Source of the DNA: Daldinia sp. FL1419
Taxonomy: Eukaryota; Ascomycota; Sordariomycetes; Xylariales; Hypoxylaceae
Assembly: GCA_025201765.1 (NCBI GenBank)
Contig: MU623545.1
Location: 1-45,419, forward strand
Direction of reading: 5' to 3'
DNA: 45,419 nucleotides
Part shown: positions 25,264-36,267 of the stretch, piece by piece
Position numbering within the stretch: position 1 is the stretch's first letter
Layout: every line of letters starts with the position of its first letter
The notes under the pieces: model-generated
What the model was told of the DNA's origin: nothing
The model's input: the letters and a program-made list of their open reading frames with translations, nothing else
The model's database searches: none
Made by a program: the position numbers and the translations under genes

Positions 25264-26495
25264 AAAAATTAAATTTATTTATTTATTTATTTATTACTAC
25301 CTCAATTTACCTAAAATATATTATAGGTATCCAATCCATCTCTTGATAATTATTCTGGGTAAAAATTATATTCCGGAAAAAACCTACTTACTGCTTATCT
25401 AAATAAACTATATTATTATAACTTTAATTTTATCCTATATTCTTATTGGAATTTACCTTCTAATAAAAATAATTAAACCTTAATATAGAAAAATATTTTA
25501 TATATTATAATATCAATTATATAAAATAATATGGTAATAATCCAGATATAAGGTAATAATAAAATCTAAAATAGTTTTATTATTTTTTTTAATAAATAAT
25601 AAAAGTGTTATTGTATTATAAAAAAGTTATTTCAAAAAAAGGTTAAGATGTATATAATTTATATAAGGTATAAATATATATAAATGATTTTATATTTTTA
25701 TGAAAAGCCATTATATATTTTTATTTTTATAATTTTTTTTTTAATATTATAATATTATATTTATTTTTTAAAATGGTTTAAAATGGTATTATTAATTTAT
25801 AACCTTTCCCAATTAATTTTAATCTTTTTTATATATCTTATTTATATTTTATAATATTATAATATAATATTATTATATTTATTATATTTATAATTTAATA
25901 TTATTTTAAAAAATCTATTTTATTTTTATATATATATTATATTAAATAAAAGAAAATTTATATATTTATAAATGTTTTATTATTTTTTTAATATTATTTT
26001 GTTATTAATTTTTTTTAAATATTTTAATTCTTTTATTAGAAATTATTATAATATTTTAAATTTAATATAATATTTTAATATTATATTATATTAAAATTAT
26101 AATTTTAATATAATTATATATTATAAAAATAATTTATTTATTAAGGATGGGGAATTGTATAAAGAGTATGGTTATACTTTTCTAGTACAATTTTAGGAAT
26201 TAATTGTTAAAATTTTATTATAATTTTTTTAAAATTTTTAAACCTTTAAAAAATTTATTAAAAAATTATTAATAATATTTAATAATTATTTTTATTATAT
26301 TTAATCTTTTATTTACTAAATCCATAATTCTTATACATTTTAACAATCTTAAAAGGATTATTTATTTCAATATTATTAATATTATGATTATCCTGTAATA
26401 CAATCCCGCTCTATATCTGTTCCACTGATGTTTGCTAACTGCAATATAGGGTTTATAAGGGAATCAGTTCTAGAAGGAAGCTAAATAAAAATTAA
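25264..26495 (-). mobile_element. Retroposon family L, copy L7, slightly 5'-truncated, 9-bp TSD
   Basis: Insertion about 25273-26486 (1214 bp), flanked by aaaaattaa at 25264-25272 and 26487-26495. It contains without interruption the segment that L3 splits in L2. The 5' ~80 bp (26400-26480) is much less AT-shifted than the rest. Confidence 0.78.
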
Positions 26496-26872
26496 TTTTT
26501 AAAAATTTATATATATTTAAATAAAATATATGGAAATTATAAAAAAAATTATTCTATAAATTTAATAAACTTTTAAAAATAATTTAAATTATATAATTAT
26601 ATTATTTTAATTTAATATGTAATTAAATATAAAACTAATTAATTAAAAGATGGTTGGATATAAAGCTAATAAAGTTGGTTAATTAAAAAAAGGTTGATGA
26701 AGTAAGGGTTAATGGCTAAATAATTAAGATATAGTTGATCAATTAAGATATAGTTGTGGATCCCAGGGCAATTTAACCCTACCCACATATATAAATACCT
26801 ATCTATTTAAATAGCTTCTATCTTAACTTTTACAATAATATAATAATATTACTAATATATTAGGATTCATAT
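26496..26872. other. Tract leading into the family F terminus
   Basis: About 26630-26757 contains degenerate 'ggttgatcaattaagata'-like units that match the inverted subterminal repeats at 41280-41430. It is interrupted at about 26758-26868 by a stretch (tggatcccaggg...) absent from the partner. No gene is seen. Confidence 0.45.
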
Positions 26873-27225
26873 GGTTGGGCTTAACGCTAATGGGCTGTGG
26901 TTAATTAGCTGGGTGCAAGGCTAGCCAATCAGAAAAGGCTGGTATGGTTGGCCAATCAGAAAAAAGCTCATATATTTGACTAATAAAACATAAATAATTT
27001 ATAAAACCCTTAAAATCCAAAATATTTTAATTTTAAAAAATGTTTTAATATCTTAATTAAATAAGGAAAAATAATAAAAATTAAGAAAATTAAATATATA
27101 AGGTTATTTAAAATTTAAAAATTATAAGGTTAATATATGGGGTTATTATGCTAAATAAAGTGCCATTTTTTCATTACCCATACAATTTCGTTACAACAAA
27201 AAACCTTAAGAAAACTTAAGGCAAA
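26873..27225 (-). mobile_element. Family F transposon-like terminus, left copy
   Basis: Inverted match to 40977-41440. The terminus carries a perfect hairpin, ccttaagaaaacttaagg (27204-27221), followed by caaa. Proximal to it are 'ggccaatcagaaaa' and 'gctcatatatttg' blocks and, further in, 'gctgatcagctagg'-type repeats. The end points right, toward the gene island. A DNA-transposon end is inferred; no transposase is seen. Confidence 0.55.
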
Positions 27226-27656
27226 GGCAAATCGGACGATTTTTCATCCGCATTCTGGGTTTTGTCGGTTTTGCACTAATGGGGCCACTGTACTAACTTA
27301 AGGCATAACTAAAATGATCAAAATAGGAAACTTGAACAGTTGAACCAGTTGCACATCGTAAAAGCATTCCAAAACACGTAGCTATTATTTTTTTTCATAC
27401 TTCCAAAGAAATAGTCTTGGAAAATGATCCATCACCAGATCATCTTGATCTGCTCAAATGTAACCAACCCTATGCATACGTAGCGTAGTGTAGTAGAAAG
27501 TAGGCAAAGGAAAAAGTCTATTTAAATAACTCGACTCCCCTCGAGCTTGGATATCTTCTAGTAGTTTTACTCACCTATCTTTTCAATTCTGGAGGCCAAT
27601 ACTCAGGCCGGTATCAAATAGACACATACAATTCATCCAAGTTTCAAAGAAATATC
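27226..27656 (+). promoter_or_regulatory. Upstream region of the oxidoreductase gene
   Basis: First balanced-composition sequence right of the F terminus. TATTTAAATA (27519-27528) lies 129 bp before the ATG and is a plausible TATA element. It is followed by a pyrimidine-rich stretch (about 27570-27590) and an A-rich leader. The ATG has A at -3. The transposon-like end lies only about 430 bp from the start codon, so the promoter may be truncated or altered. Confidence 0.4.
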
Positions 27657-28821
27657 ATGTCCAACTCCACCAATCAGCCGCTCAACGTCGGCGTCATCGG
27701 TTACGGGTAAGGAGCTCTCTATCTTGTCAATACGCCGTGGCTCACTTTTCAGACTATCTGCTACCATCTTCCACATCCCATTCATCAAGGTCACTCCTAC
27801 TCTAAAACTTCATTCCATCCTACAGCGGAATCCTGGCCAACCTGGTAAATCAGCTCCGCAAGACCATCCCGAGGTGAAGCATTTTACCTCTTTGGACCAA
27901 TTCCTCGCTGATGCGGATCTCGACGTGGCCGTCATCACGACCCCCCCCGAGACTCACTTCTCGTTCGCACAGAGAGCGCTGGAATCGGGAAAGCACGTCC
28001 TCGTAGAGAAGCCGTTCGTCCCGAGCGTTTCCGAGGCGGACGCCCTGATCAAGCTCGCTCGAGAAAAAGGCCGACTTATCTGCGTGTACCAGAACCGCAG
28101 ATGGGATAGCGACTTTTTAACAGTGCGGAAGCTATTGGCCGAAAGTGCGCTTGGTCGAATCGTCGAATTTGAGACGCACTTTGATCGTTTCCGCCTGGAC
28201 AAGCCTTCCACATGGAAGGGTACTCTTGGCATGGCTCAAGGAGGCTCAGCTCTGTACGACTTAGGTACTCATCTGATAGACCAGGTGTATGTGTTGTTTG
28301 GGATGCCGCAAAGCGTCTTCGGCACGCTAGCCAGTCAGCGAGATGGCCTCTTGTTCGGCCCGGCGAACCCTGATCTTGAACCTGATAGCGTTACCGCGCA
28401 GTTGTTCTACAACGACGGCCTCGTCGTGTTTGTGCGCATCGCTAGCGTGAGCGCTGAGTCACGCCAGCCGAGGTTTTGGATTAGAGGTACCAAAGGAAGC
28501 TATCGCAAGGAGGGTCTCGATACTCAAGAACCCCAGCTCAAGTCTGGCATGAAGACGGACGACGCCAACTTTGGTCGTGAAAGCCCGGAGTGGAATGGAA
28601 AGCTTACTCTTCTCGGGGGCGATGGCAGCTTTCGTGTACAGGACTGTCCGAATGTGACACCTGAAACCTACACCAAGCTATATGAGCTCTTCGGCGCCGC
28701 CCTTGCTCGAAATCGCGAAGAAGATCTGCCGGTTCCGGCATCACAAGCGAGGGACGTCTTACGGATCATCGAGGCTACCAAAGAAAGCGCGCGAACCCGG
28801 CGCGAGGTTCGGCTTTCTTAA
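27657..28821 (+). CDS. Gfo/Idh/MocA-family NAD(P)-dependent oxidoreductase (YdgJ/IolW-like), two exons
   Basis: Exons 27657-27706 and 27753-28821 encode 372 aa. The 46-bp intron has GTAAGG and CAG ends and a ctcac branch-like motif. It splits the glycine codon of the dinucleotide-binding loop; splicing gives VGVIGYGLSA (residues 11-20), the Rossmann GxGxxA motif. Other family signs are GKHVLVEKPF (97-106, with EKP), the NRRWDSDF stretch (131-138) and YDLGTHLIDQ (185-194), the D-x-G-x-H-x-x-D segment that carries the active-site histidine. The C-terminal half is the family's beta-sheet domain, and length is typical. Residue pattern is closest to bacterial YdgJ/IolW (scyllo-inositol dehydrogenases) and their fungal homologues; the substrate is inferred only. 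Probably cytosolic, with no signal peptide or membrane segment. Intact and not RIP-altered. Confidence 0.9.
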
Positions 28822-29360
28822 GGTATCCCCAGTCTGTATACTGGACTATTCCAGGTTAACGACGAAATTAGCATTCCCACCAAGGAATAATTCATAGCTC
28901 TCGTGTGCCTCACGTCTACCTAAAGAGACATTCACCGCAGAAAATATAGTGCTCGGGCGTCCAAGGAATCTTATTCGTTACACGTAGTGACTCTTGAGAA
29001 GCTGGATTTCTATTCTCTAGTACCTAGATATGATTGTCTGTCCTATACGTCGAGCACCATTTTGTACGACGCAATGTAGCCTCCATTCCTTTCCTGCCAT
29101 ATTCCGCATATCAAACCATTACGTCGGCCAAATTCAAAACGTTCGCCGTCGAAGGTTGAAATCATCGACAGAGCTCGCACGCTCGGTCGCGCGCGATCAG
29201 CTCGTCCACCCCTAGTTACATATTCCTCATTGTATCATTGGTGGTATATCACTAGGTTAGTGTCTAACGATTCTCTATCCTTACATCTCTTGCTGTGGTT
29301 TATGCGGCGCCCATACAAACCATCTTTGGATGTGCAAGACGCGAGACTATCCGCGACCGG
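28822..29360. other. Intergenic region between convergent genes
   Basis: 539 bp of balanced composition holding the 3' flanks of both genes. A 61-codon open frame (29030-29215) has no recognisable features and I do not call it a gene. No RNA gene is seen. Confidence 0.6.
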
Positions 29361-30781
29361 CTAACCACGCGCGAGCACGCGAAGGGTTCTCACGAAGAAA
29401 CCAAATATCAATCCGACCGAACCGAGCATAACGAAGATCTTGACGAATTCCCACCAATATTGGGTTCGAACTTCCGTCTCGATGTATCCCTTAATGCCAG
29501 CTTCGTTCGCGGGGAATCTACCGGTAGAGACGTATCGTTCGAGCAGAGCGTCCTTCTCGTACCACCGCTCGCGAAGCCACTTGTCAAAGTCGTCCTGGTT
29601 ATCCAAAGGCATATCGGCCAAGGCAAATCGTCTCCAGTAAAAGTTGACCGATCTAGGAGGTCGGCCCTGGAAGTAGGTACTTGATAGGGTAAAATAATCT
29701 TCCCCGTATTTCCCACGGCTAGGTTGCACGTCAGCTACACGAGAGAAGCATCGGGGGTCGAACAGAGTAGAACACGTACGGGACGCCTTCGTAGGCCACA
29801 GTACAGTCGTACACGTAGTCTACGGTCCCCCTAAGTTCGTTAAGGCAAAAGAACATGCCCGTACTTCGCGGCAGCATCATATGCTCCGTATCCTTGATTC
29901 CCATCTTCGCAGCCCATTGGGCGGACTTGACTCGACCGTTGGAAGATATATTGGTGCCTTCGGGAAAGAGAAGTAGCCACATCGGGTTCAGATAGCTTTT
30001 ACCGTCGGGATCTGTGTGTCGGGTTTTTAGCTTTCCGAGCCTGTGAGCGAGGCGGGGCTGATCGACCGCCATCTTGCGCGACATGAAGATGAAACCGAGG
30101 AACATGCAGCCGGGGCCGAGGACGGGAATTCGTCTCAAGGATTCTTTTAGGATGATGTAGATGTGCCCGTGCATGTGAGGGCTGTTCGTGTATCCGACCC
30201 ACCAGAGATATATCCAGTCGGTATAGATCTGCGACGAGAAATATTCGTTAGCCATTCACGTTCGTCGGCGAGGGCCTTCATTCTAGTCCCAAACCTGGTG
30301 GTTCGCAATCATAACCATGCGCTCCGGAAAAGCGCACTGAACCCTCCCGTCGGGAGTCAGGCTCAGCTGCCCGGCAACCGAAGAATCGCCACTTATTCTT
30401 ATCACCGTAGGCGCCCACCACTGAGTCATAGTAGTTATTAGGAGGCCGAAGGATGCTTTGGTTAAGGACATGTAGGCGTAGTAGAGGTCGTGGTTCACGT
30501 AGTACAACGGGGCACCGATGATCTGTGTAGCATGTATGCTATAGATATGTCAGAAGGATTATCCTTTCTGGACGGGAGAAAAGAGCATACGTCAAGCAGC
30601 CGCTCGCAAAGTAGAGGAAGACTGAAATAGCACGTAGGAAGGCCCTGAAGCGGCCATACTTGGCTTTGCCCGCGGGATGGGCGTTATTGGAATCTGGGGT
30701 CGGTCCGGAAACGTCGGTCATTTTCGGTTCGGAGACGTGATCGGGTAGCGGTGGATGCCGCCGTAGCTCCGCGACGCCCAT
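29361..30781 (-). CDS. PlsC-type lysophospholipid acyltransferase (LCLAT1/AGPAT5/Cst26-like), four exons
   Basis: Exons, in coding order: 30781-30591, 30538-30295, 30228-29780, 29718-29361; 413 aa. Introns are 52, 66 and 61 bp with GTATGC/TAG, GTTTGG/CAG and GTACGT/TAG ends and ctgac, ctaac and ctgac branch motifs. The second intron cuts the catalytic motif; splicing gives NHQIYTDW with H144-x4-D149. FPEGT (233-237) is acyltransferase motif III. A hydrophobic segment at about 49-73 and one at about 385-405 suggest a membrane protein, probably of ER or mitochondria-associated membrane. The family transfers acyl chains to lysophosphatidic acid, lysocardiolipin or lysophosphatidylinositol; which applies here is not decided. 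A second in-frame ATG at 30721 would give 393 aa and is equally plausible. The gene is intact. Confidence 0.9.
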
Positions 30782-31149
30782 GGCAACACGACGGGATAGC
30801 GCACGGAGGTGGGAAGAAGCTTCACAGGATGAGGTAGGATAGGTAGATGTCGTCGCGGGAGGTTACCGAAGGGTCTAGAGATGGAGCAGGTTAAGGATAT
30901 GCGGCGGGACGTCAAAAGCACCGAGGGTTGATTGTCACGAGTCGACAGGTATAAGGTCGCCTCGACATCCTAGAAAGGTAAAAGACTAGGTTAGGTTAAT
31001 TAGAATAGAGCCAAGAGAAGGACGGACGGATAGAGATGCCCGATTGTAAGAATGAGGTACCTAGAGTTCCGGCATGTGTAGATATGCAGCGATAAGCGCA
31101 AGAAGAGGATACAGGGATTAATAAAAGAGAGAGAAGCGGGAAATATACT
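30782..31149 (-). promoter_or_regulatory. Upstream region of the acyltransferase gene
   Basis: On the gene's strand the 100 bp before the first ATG is pyrimidine-rich (blocks such as cttcttccc), as in many fungal promoters and leaders. A tttgacgtccc block (CRE-like TGACGT) lies at about 30907-30917; its use is unproved. No clear TATA box is seen. Confidence 0.35.
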
Positions 31150-31185
31150 TATAGAAAAGCCTATAGAAAAGCCTATAGAAAAGCC
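31150..31185. repeat. 12-bp tandem repeat, three perfect units
   Basis: Three identical units of tatagaaaagcc. Confidence 0.95.
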
Positions 31186-31447
31186 TACGTAGTAATGTGG
31201 TCGCTTGTCGATGCTTCCTGAAGATGAGCAATACTCGGTCAGACTCGTAGATCCATGTTGACATTATTACAAATGTTGTGACATTCTATAGGTCGGAGGA
31301 TGTTTCTATTGAGAATATGTACCTATTCATGACTTGGAGCGCATCAGGTCGCTTCTCATCTTAGCTTCACGACGGTTATTGGTAGGATTCGCACTAGAGA
31401 AGGGGTGAAAATTATGACTGGTTGGATTTCTTACTAGCTAGTGGATT
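31186..31447. other. Island margin, no gene seen
   Basis: Balanced-composition non-coding sequence between minisatellites; nothing is recognised. Confidence 0.5.
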
Positions 31448-31507
31448 GGTTACCTAGAAGGCTACCTGAAAGGTTATTTAGAGGACTACCTAGAGGTATA
31501 GAGGTCA
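31448..31507. repeat. Degenerate 12-bp minisatellite (about five units)
   Basis: Units ggttacctagaa, ggctacctgaaa, ggttatttagag, gactacctagag and a partial fifth. The 12-bp period keeps any frame open, which explains the 70-codon open stretch at 31441-31653. Confidence 0.75.
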
Positions 31508-31522
31508 TGAAATCTATTAGGT

Positions 31523-31570
31523 CTTGTGGGCGCACATGTAGACGAACTTGTAGGCGAATGGGTAAGCGAA
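31523..31570. repeat. Degenerate 12-bp minisatellite (four units)
   Basis: Units cttgtgggcgca, catgtagacgaa, cttgtaggcgaa and tgggtaagcgaa. Different sequence but the same period as the array 15 bp to its left. Confidence 0.7.
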
Positions 31571-31636
31571 ATAGACAAAGGCTGACGGTTGCGTCCAACC
31601 AGGAAAAAGTATTTCCTAGGTACCTGAGTATATCCC

Positions 31637-31670
31637 TCGAGGTGCGAGTGTAACACGGTGGGGGGGCACT
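31637..31670 (-). repeat. Family G terminal inverted repeat, left copy (island edge)
   Basis: Inverted match to 35517-35550. The core is gtgtaacacggtgggg, with one extra G here (7 against 6) and one C/T-type change. It marks the sharp drop from balanced to AT-rich composition. Likely a transposon terminus; interior and partner are not proved. Confidence 0.7.
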
Positions 31671-31986
31671 AAAAAAATATTAGTAGTTTAATTGGTCCAA
31701 AAGCTCATATACTACGAAAATAGCCTTACCTAATATTAGAAACACTATTCTAATAATTACAAAATATTTATTTAATATAATAAAATATTTAATTTTAAGT
31801 TATGATAAATAATAATTAATTTTAATATATATATATTTAATTATATTTTATTATAATAATTTTTTTGATTTATATTTTTAATGTTTTTATATAAAAATAC
31901 TAGTAATTTTGGACTGATCGCTTTGCAATTAGTTTAACTTTCAAAACCAATTAATCTTATTTTATAATAATTAATTTAATAATAAA
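31671..31986. other. AT-rich tract between the island and family A copy 3
   Basis: Contains at about 31903-31977 a block (ttttggactgatcgctt...) that aligns with 36165-36240, so it belongs to a dispersed repeat. No gene is seen. Confidence 0.45.
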
Positions 31987-33748
31987 ATTATTTTTATATT
32001 TTTAATTAAATTTCTTTTTTTAATTATTTTTATAATTGAATTACCTTAATTACATAAGGTCTTTTTTATTTTTGTTTTTTATTTTTTAAGGGNNNNNNNN
32101 NNACCTCCCATCTCTCACTTCACCTCATCGACCTGCGCCGGCGGGGGGCGCCCCCCCCCCCCCCGTCATAAAGGGTTACAATATAATTATATAATTGAAA
32201 TTATAAGATTTTATTGATTTTTATAGAGGTAATTATTTTAAGGTTTTTATAGGTTTTTTAATATATAAATAAATTTTTAAAAATTATTTTCTTATTTAAT
32301 TAATTTAAATTCTTAAATATAAAATTGTTAATTTTTTTATAATAATAAATTAAAATAATAAGGCCAAAACAAAATCCATTAATCTAATTTTTTTAATTAA
32401 AGTTTCTACAAGTTATTTAATATGTAAATAAGCCCTTAAAAGTTGTTTTCCTATTTGATTAGCTTAAGTTTTCAAGTATAAAATCATTAGTTTTTAATAG
32501 AGATTTATATAATAAAATACAGAACATATCCTATAAGAGTTATTGAAGCTTATATTCAACATAAATAAACTTCTAGAAGTTATTTTCTGTTTGATTAGTT
32601 TAAGTTTTTAAGTATAGAATTATTAATTTTTTATAGAGTTTTATATAATAAAATTTTAGGAGTTCCTGTTTAATTTGAACTTTTATTTAATTTAAGCTCA
32701 TGTTTAATATATAAGCCTTTTAATGTTGATTTTAATTTGATTAGTTTAAGTTCTTAAGTAGAAAATTATTAGTTTTTAATAAGAATTTATATAATAAAAC
32801 TATAAGATATATTTTATAGGAACTATTAAAGTTCATATTTAATATAAATAAGCCTTTAAAAATTATTTTACTATTTAATTAGTTCAAATTCTCAAACATA
32901 AAATTATCAATTTTTATAATAATAGAATTTTATACAATAAAAATATAAAGTTAAGGCATATCCTATAAAAATTATTAAAGTTCCTCAAAAGTTATTTTCC
33001 TATCTAATCAACTTAAAAGCACCAAATCATTAATTTTTCATAAAGCTTTATACAATAAAATTGTAAAGCATGTCCTACAGGAACTCTTATTCAATTAAAG
33101 CTTATATTTAACATAAATAAACCTTTAAAAATTATTTTCCTGTTTAATCAGTTTAAGTTAAAATACATCCAATCATCAGTTTTTCCATAGAAATTTGTAC
33201 AATAACAATGTACAGTTAAGGTATATCCTGTAAAAACTATTAAAAGTCCTTAAAAATTGTTTTCTTATCTAATCAGCTTAAATTCTTAATAATAAAATCA
33301 TCAATTTTTAAAATTATAGAATTTTATATGATAAAAGTGTAGGGTTAGGGTATATCTTGCAGGAACTATTAGAATTCTTTAAAAGTTGTTTTCCTATTTA
33401 ATTAGTTTAAATTCTTAAGTATAAAATCATCAATTTTTAAAACCATAAAATTTTATATAATAAAAGTGTAGGGTTAAGGCATCTTTTAGAAGAGCTATTA
33501 AACCTTAAATTCAATATAAATAAATTATTTTCCTATTTAATCAGTTTAAATAAGGATACACTTAATTATAAATATTTTTTTAAATTTTAAATTTTTAATA
33601 TGATTTTTTATCCCTTATTAATTTATTAATTATTTTATTAGTTTTTATTAATTCTTATTAATTATTATTAATTTTTTATTAATTTTATATAATAATTTAT
33701 TAAAAGAATTTTAATATAATAAATTGGATTTTATTTTAAATAATTACA
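31987..33748 (+). repeat. Family A repeat, copy 3, containing an assembly gap
   Basis: Direct copy of 930-2616 with the same order of blocks and the same 'ttattaatttttt' run and 'ttggattttattt' right end. The G-homopolymer position is interrupted by the N gap at 32093-32102 and by unrelated GC-rich sequence to about 32169. Confidence 0.7.
32093..32169. other. 10-base N gap plus ~65 bp of unrelated GC-rich sequence
   Basis: Ten Ns follow aaggg. Then comes a C-rich stretch ending in a long C run, after which the family A sequence resumes (aaagggttacaat). In the other copies a short G run alone joins these flanks. Probably an assembly artefact at a homopolymer. Confidence 0.75.
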
Positions 33749-35030
33749 TAATTAAAATTACATATTTTATAAAATTTTATTAACCTTTATAAAATTAATT
33801 TTTCTAAGGTTTCTATAAGTTTTTTTAGATATAAATAACCTTTTAAAAGTGATTTTCTTATTTGATTAAATTAAGTTTTATAGAATTATCATTTTTTTTT
33901 ATAGTTTTTATAATTGTTTATAAATTTATTCTTTTATTAAATATATTGTTTATTTCATTTTTTAAGTGTTAGTTATTATGGTAAGCAATTATTTCTATTA
34001 CTTTTTATTAGATTATTTTAATATACTTTTTTAGGATATAATTATTTTATATTTAGTTATTAAAGTTTTTGTTTTATATATAAGCTTTTAAGAAATATAA
34101 TTATTTTTTGATTAAATTAAATTCTGAAACATTAATTTAATTATTTTAATATTATTTTTTAGGATATAGTTACCTTATATTTATTTATATATTAAAATTC
34201 TTATTTTATTATAGTTTTTGTTTTATTATAGTTTTTATTTTATTATAATTTTTATTTTATTATAATTTTTATTTAATAATATTAATTTTAAATTTAAACT
34301 TTTATCCAATATATAAGCCCTTAAAAATTGATTTTTGTTTGATTAGATTAAATTTTTTATTATAATTAATTAGTGTAGTATAATTACATAATTAAAGTTA
34401 TTTTATAAAATTTTATTAATTTTTATAAAACAAATTCTTCTACAATCTTTACAGGTTTTTTTGGATGTAAATAGATTTTTAAGAGTTAATTCTTATCTAA
34501 TTAGGTTAAATTCTTTTAATATTACCTTTTATTTAGCTTTTTGTTATATTTTATATTTTCTTTTTTTATTAAATATATTGTTTATTTTACTTTTTAAATT
34601 TTAATAATTATTTTTATTAATTAATATTTTATTTAATTATTTTAATATTTATTTATATTTTTTAAGAAATAATTAATTATAGAATAATTGAAATACAAGA
34701 TATATTTTATAATAGTTATTAGAGTTTTTATTTAATATATAGGTTTTTAAGGGTTAATTTTTATTTAATTAAATTAAGTTTTATAAAATCATTATTTTTT
34801 TTTATAATTTTTATAATAATTTATAAATTTGTTTTTTTATTGAATATATTATTTATTTTATTTTTTGAATATTAGTTATTATTGTTAATAATTAATTTTA
34901 TTAATCTTTTATTTAATTATTTTAATATTTATTTTTTTTAAGATATAATTATTTTATATTTAGTTATTAAAATTTTTATTAAATTAGAGCACTTAATTAA
35001 TTAGAGTATTTATTTAATATTTTAGTTAAA
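33749..35030 (+). repeat. Array of degenerate H-related modules
   Basis: Repeated blocks of about 300-450 bp, each with a 'tttgattaaattaagttt' block, a 'gaatatattgtttatttt' block and a 'taggatatagttattttat' block (near 33840-34050, 34490-34680 and 34760-34950). They share the order of motifs seen in the middle of reverse-oriented H elements but lack clear ends. No gene is seen. Confidence 0.5.
34204..34271. repeat. 17-bp tandem repeat, four units
   Basis: Four units of ttttattatagtttttg with G/A changes between units only, inside the H-related array. Confidence 0.85.
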
Positions 35031-35516
35031 CAATTTGTAAGGAGATTTTGTTAATATAAGTTTCTATTTAATTGAAAAAACTGTACATCACAGGGAAGCC
35101 ATAGGTGCGCACATAGGATACATCAAAATTCAAAACCATTTTAATTTATTATATTAATTTAAAAATTATTTAAAAATATTAATAATTAGTATTATTTAAA
35201 ATTTAATTAAATTTATAATTTTTTAAAATATATTATATATGTTTCCAATTGGAGATTATTATATAATAATTGAAAACGTCCGAAATTGCAGGGGATTTCT
35301 CTGGGAGCTGATTGGTCAGTTAGGATTGTAGTGTAATTAATGAAATAAGAAAGACATAGATTGATAAAAGTTTGATATTATAAGTTAGATCTTATTGTAA
35401 GAATATGTTATATTAATTTATAAAACTAATAAATACTGGTACTTTATGGTACAAGTAAAATTTGGTATAAAATCATGTAGCTACATTTTCATAATTTCTG
35501 ATTGGATACAATATTT
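35031..35516. other. AT-rich tract with less mutated patches
   Basis: Patches at about 35075-35135 and 35275-35330 keep GC words ('ggaagccataggtgcgcac', 'gggagctgattggtcag'). No gene or known motif is recognised. Confidence 0.4.
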
Positions 35517-35550
35517 AGTGCCCCCCACCGTGTTACACTTGCACCTTAAA
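35517..35550 (+). repeat. Family G terminal inverted repeat, right copy
   Basis: Starts agtgccccccaccgtg; inverted partner of 31637-31670. It keeps high GC although surrounded by AT-rich sequence on both sides. Confidence 0.7.
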
Positions 35551-35618
35551 GGATAGCTTTCATAATAATATCCCTTTAATTGGCATAAAATAACATTCCA
35601 TTTAAATATATATATAGT

Positions 35619-36180
35619 AAAATTATTCTTATGTTTTTAATTAAATTTCTTTTTCAATTATTTTTATAATTGAGTCATCCTAATTACATAAGGTTTTTTT
35701 TTGGTTTTTTCTGATTTTTTTAAAGGGGGGGTTATAGAGGACTATAATATAATTACATAATTAAAGTTGTAAGATTTTATTAACCTCCATAGAACCAACC
35801 TTTCTAAGGTTTTTATAGGTTTTTTAAAATATAAATAAGTTTTTAGGAGTTGTTTTCTTATCTAATTAACTTATGTTTTTAAGTATAGATATATTTTCAA
35901 ATATAAAATCATTAATTTTCTATAATAATAATTTGGGGTGATAGGGTTAGGATGAAATTTGTTAATTTAATTTTTTTAGTTAAGGTTTTTATAGGTTTTT
36001 TAGTATATAAATAAATTTATAAGAGTTGTTTTTTTATTTAATCAATTTAAGTTCTTAAATATAAAATTATTAATTTTTCTATAAAAATTTATATAATAAA
36101 ATATAAGGTATATCCTGCAAGAACTATTAAAATTCCTATTTAATTAAAATTTTTATTAGTTTTTTTGGATTGGTTGCTTC
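35619..36180 (+). repeat. Family A repeat, copy 4 (left part only)
   Basis: Direct copy of the left third of family A, including the G run at about 35726-35732, 'gttatagagg' and a 'gatagggttaggatgaaat' block matching about 1247-1263. It ends before the module array is complete. Confidence 0.65.
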
Positions 36181-36267
36181 ACAACCAGTTTAATTTTTAG
36201 AACTAATTAATTTCATTTTATAATCATCAATTTAATATTTTAATTATATTATATTAAATCAGGATAA

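Noticed and set aside
1..27150. Possible mitochondrial or Plasmodium-type AT-rich genome
   Set aside because: LTR, retroposon and MITE copies with C/T and G/A divergence, together with a balanced-composition island with fungal introns, fit RIP-altered nuclear DNA of an ascomycete.
27954..28232. Open frame antisense to the oxidoreductase
   Set aside because: Lies wholly within the well-supported CDS on the other strand and has no family features.
29030..29215. 61-codon open frame between the two genes
   Set aside because: No domain or clear signal; consistent with chance in GC-balanced intergenic DNA.
29295..29684. Open frames on the + strand opposite the acyltransferase 3' exon
   Set aside because: Shadow frames of a coding exon with clear motifs and splice sites on the - strand.
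31441..31653. 70-codon open frame, Arg/Cys-rich, at the island edge
   Set aside because: It is the translation of 12-bp minisatellites, whose period keeps a frame open; no start context or domain supports a gene.
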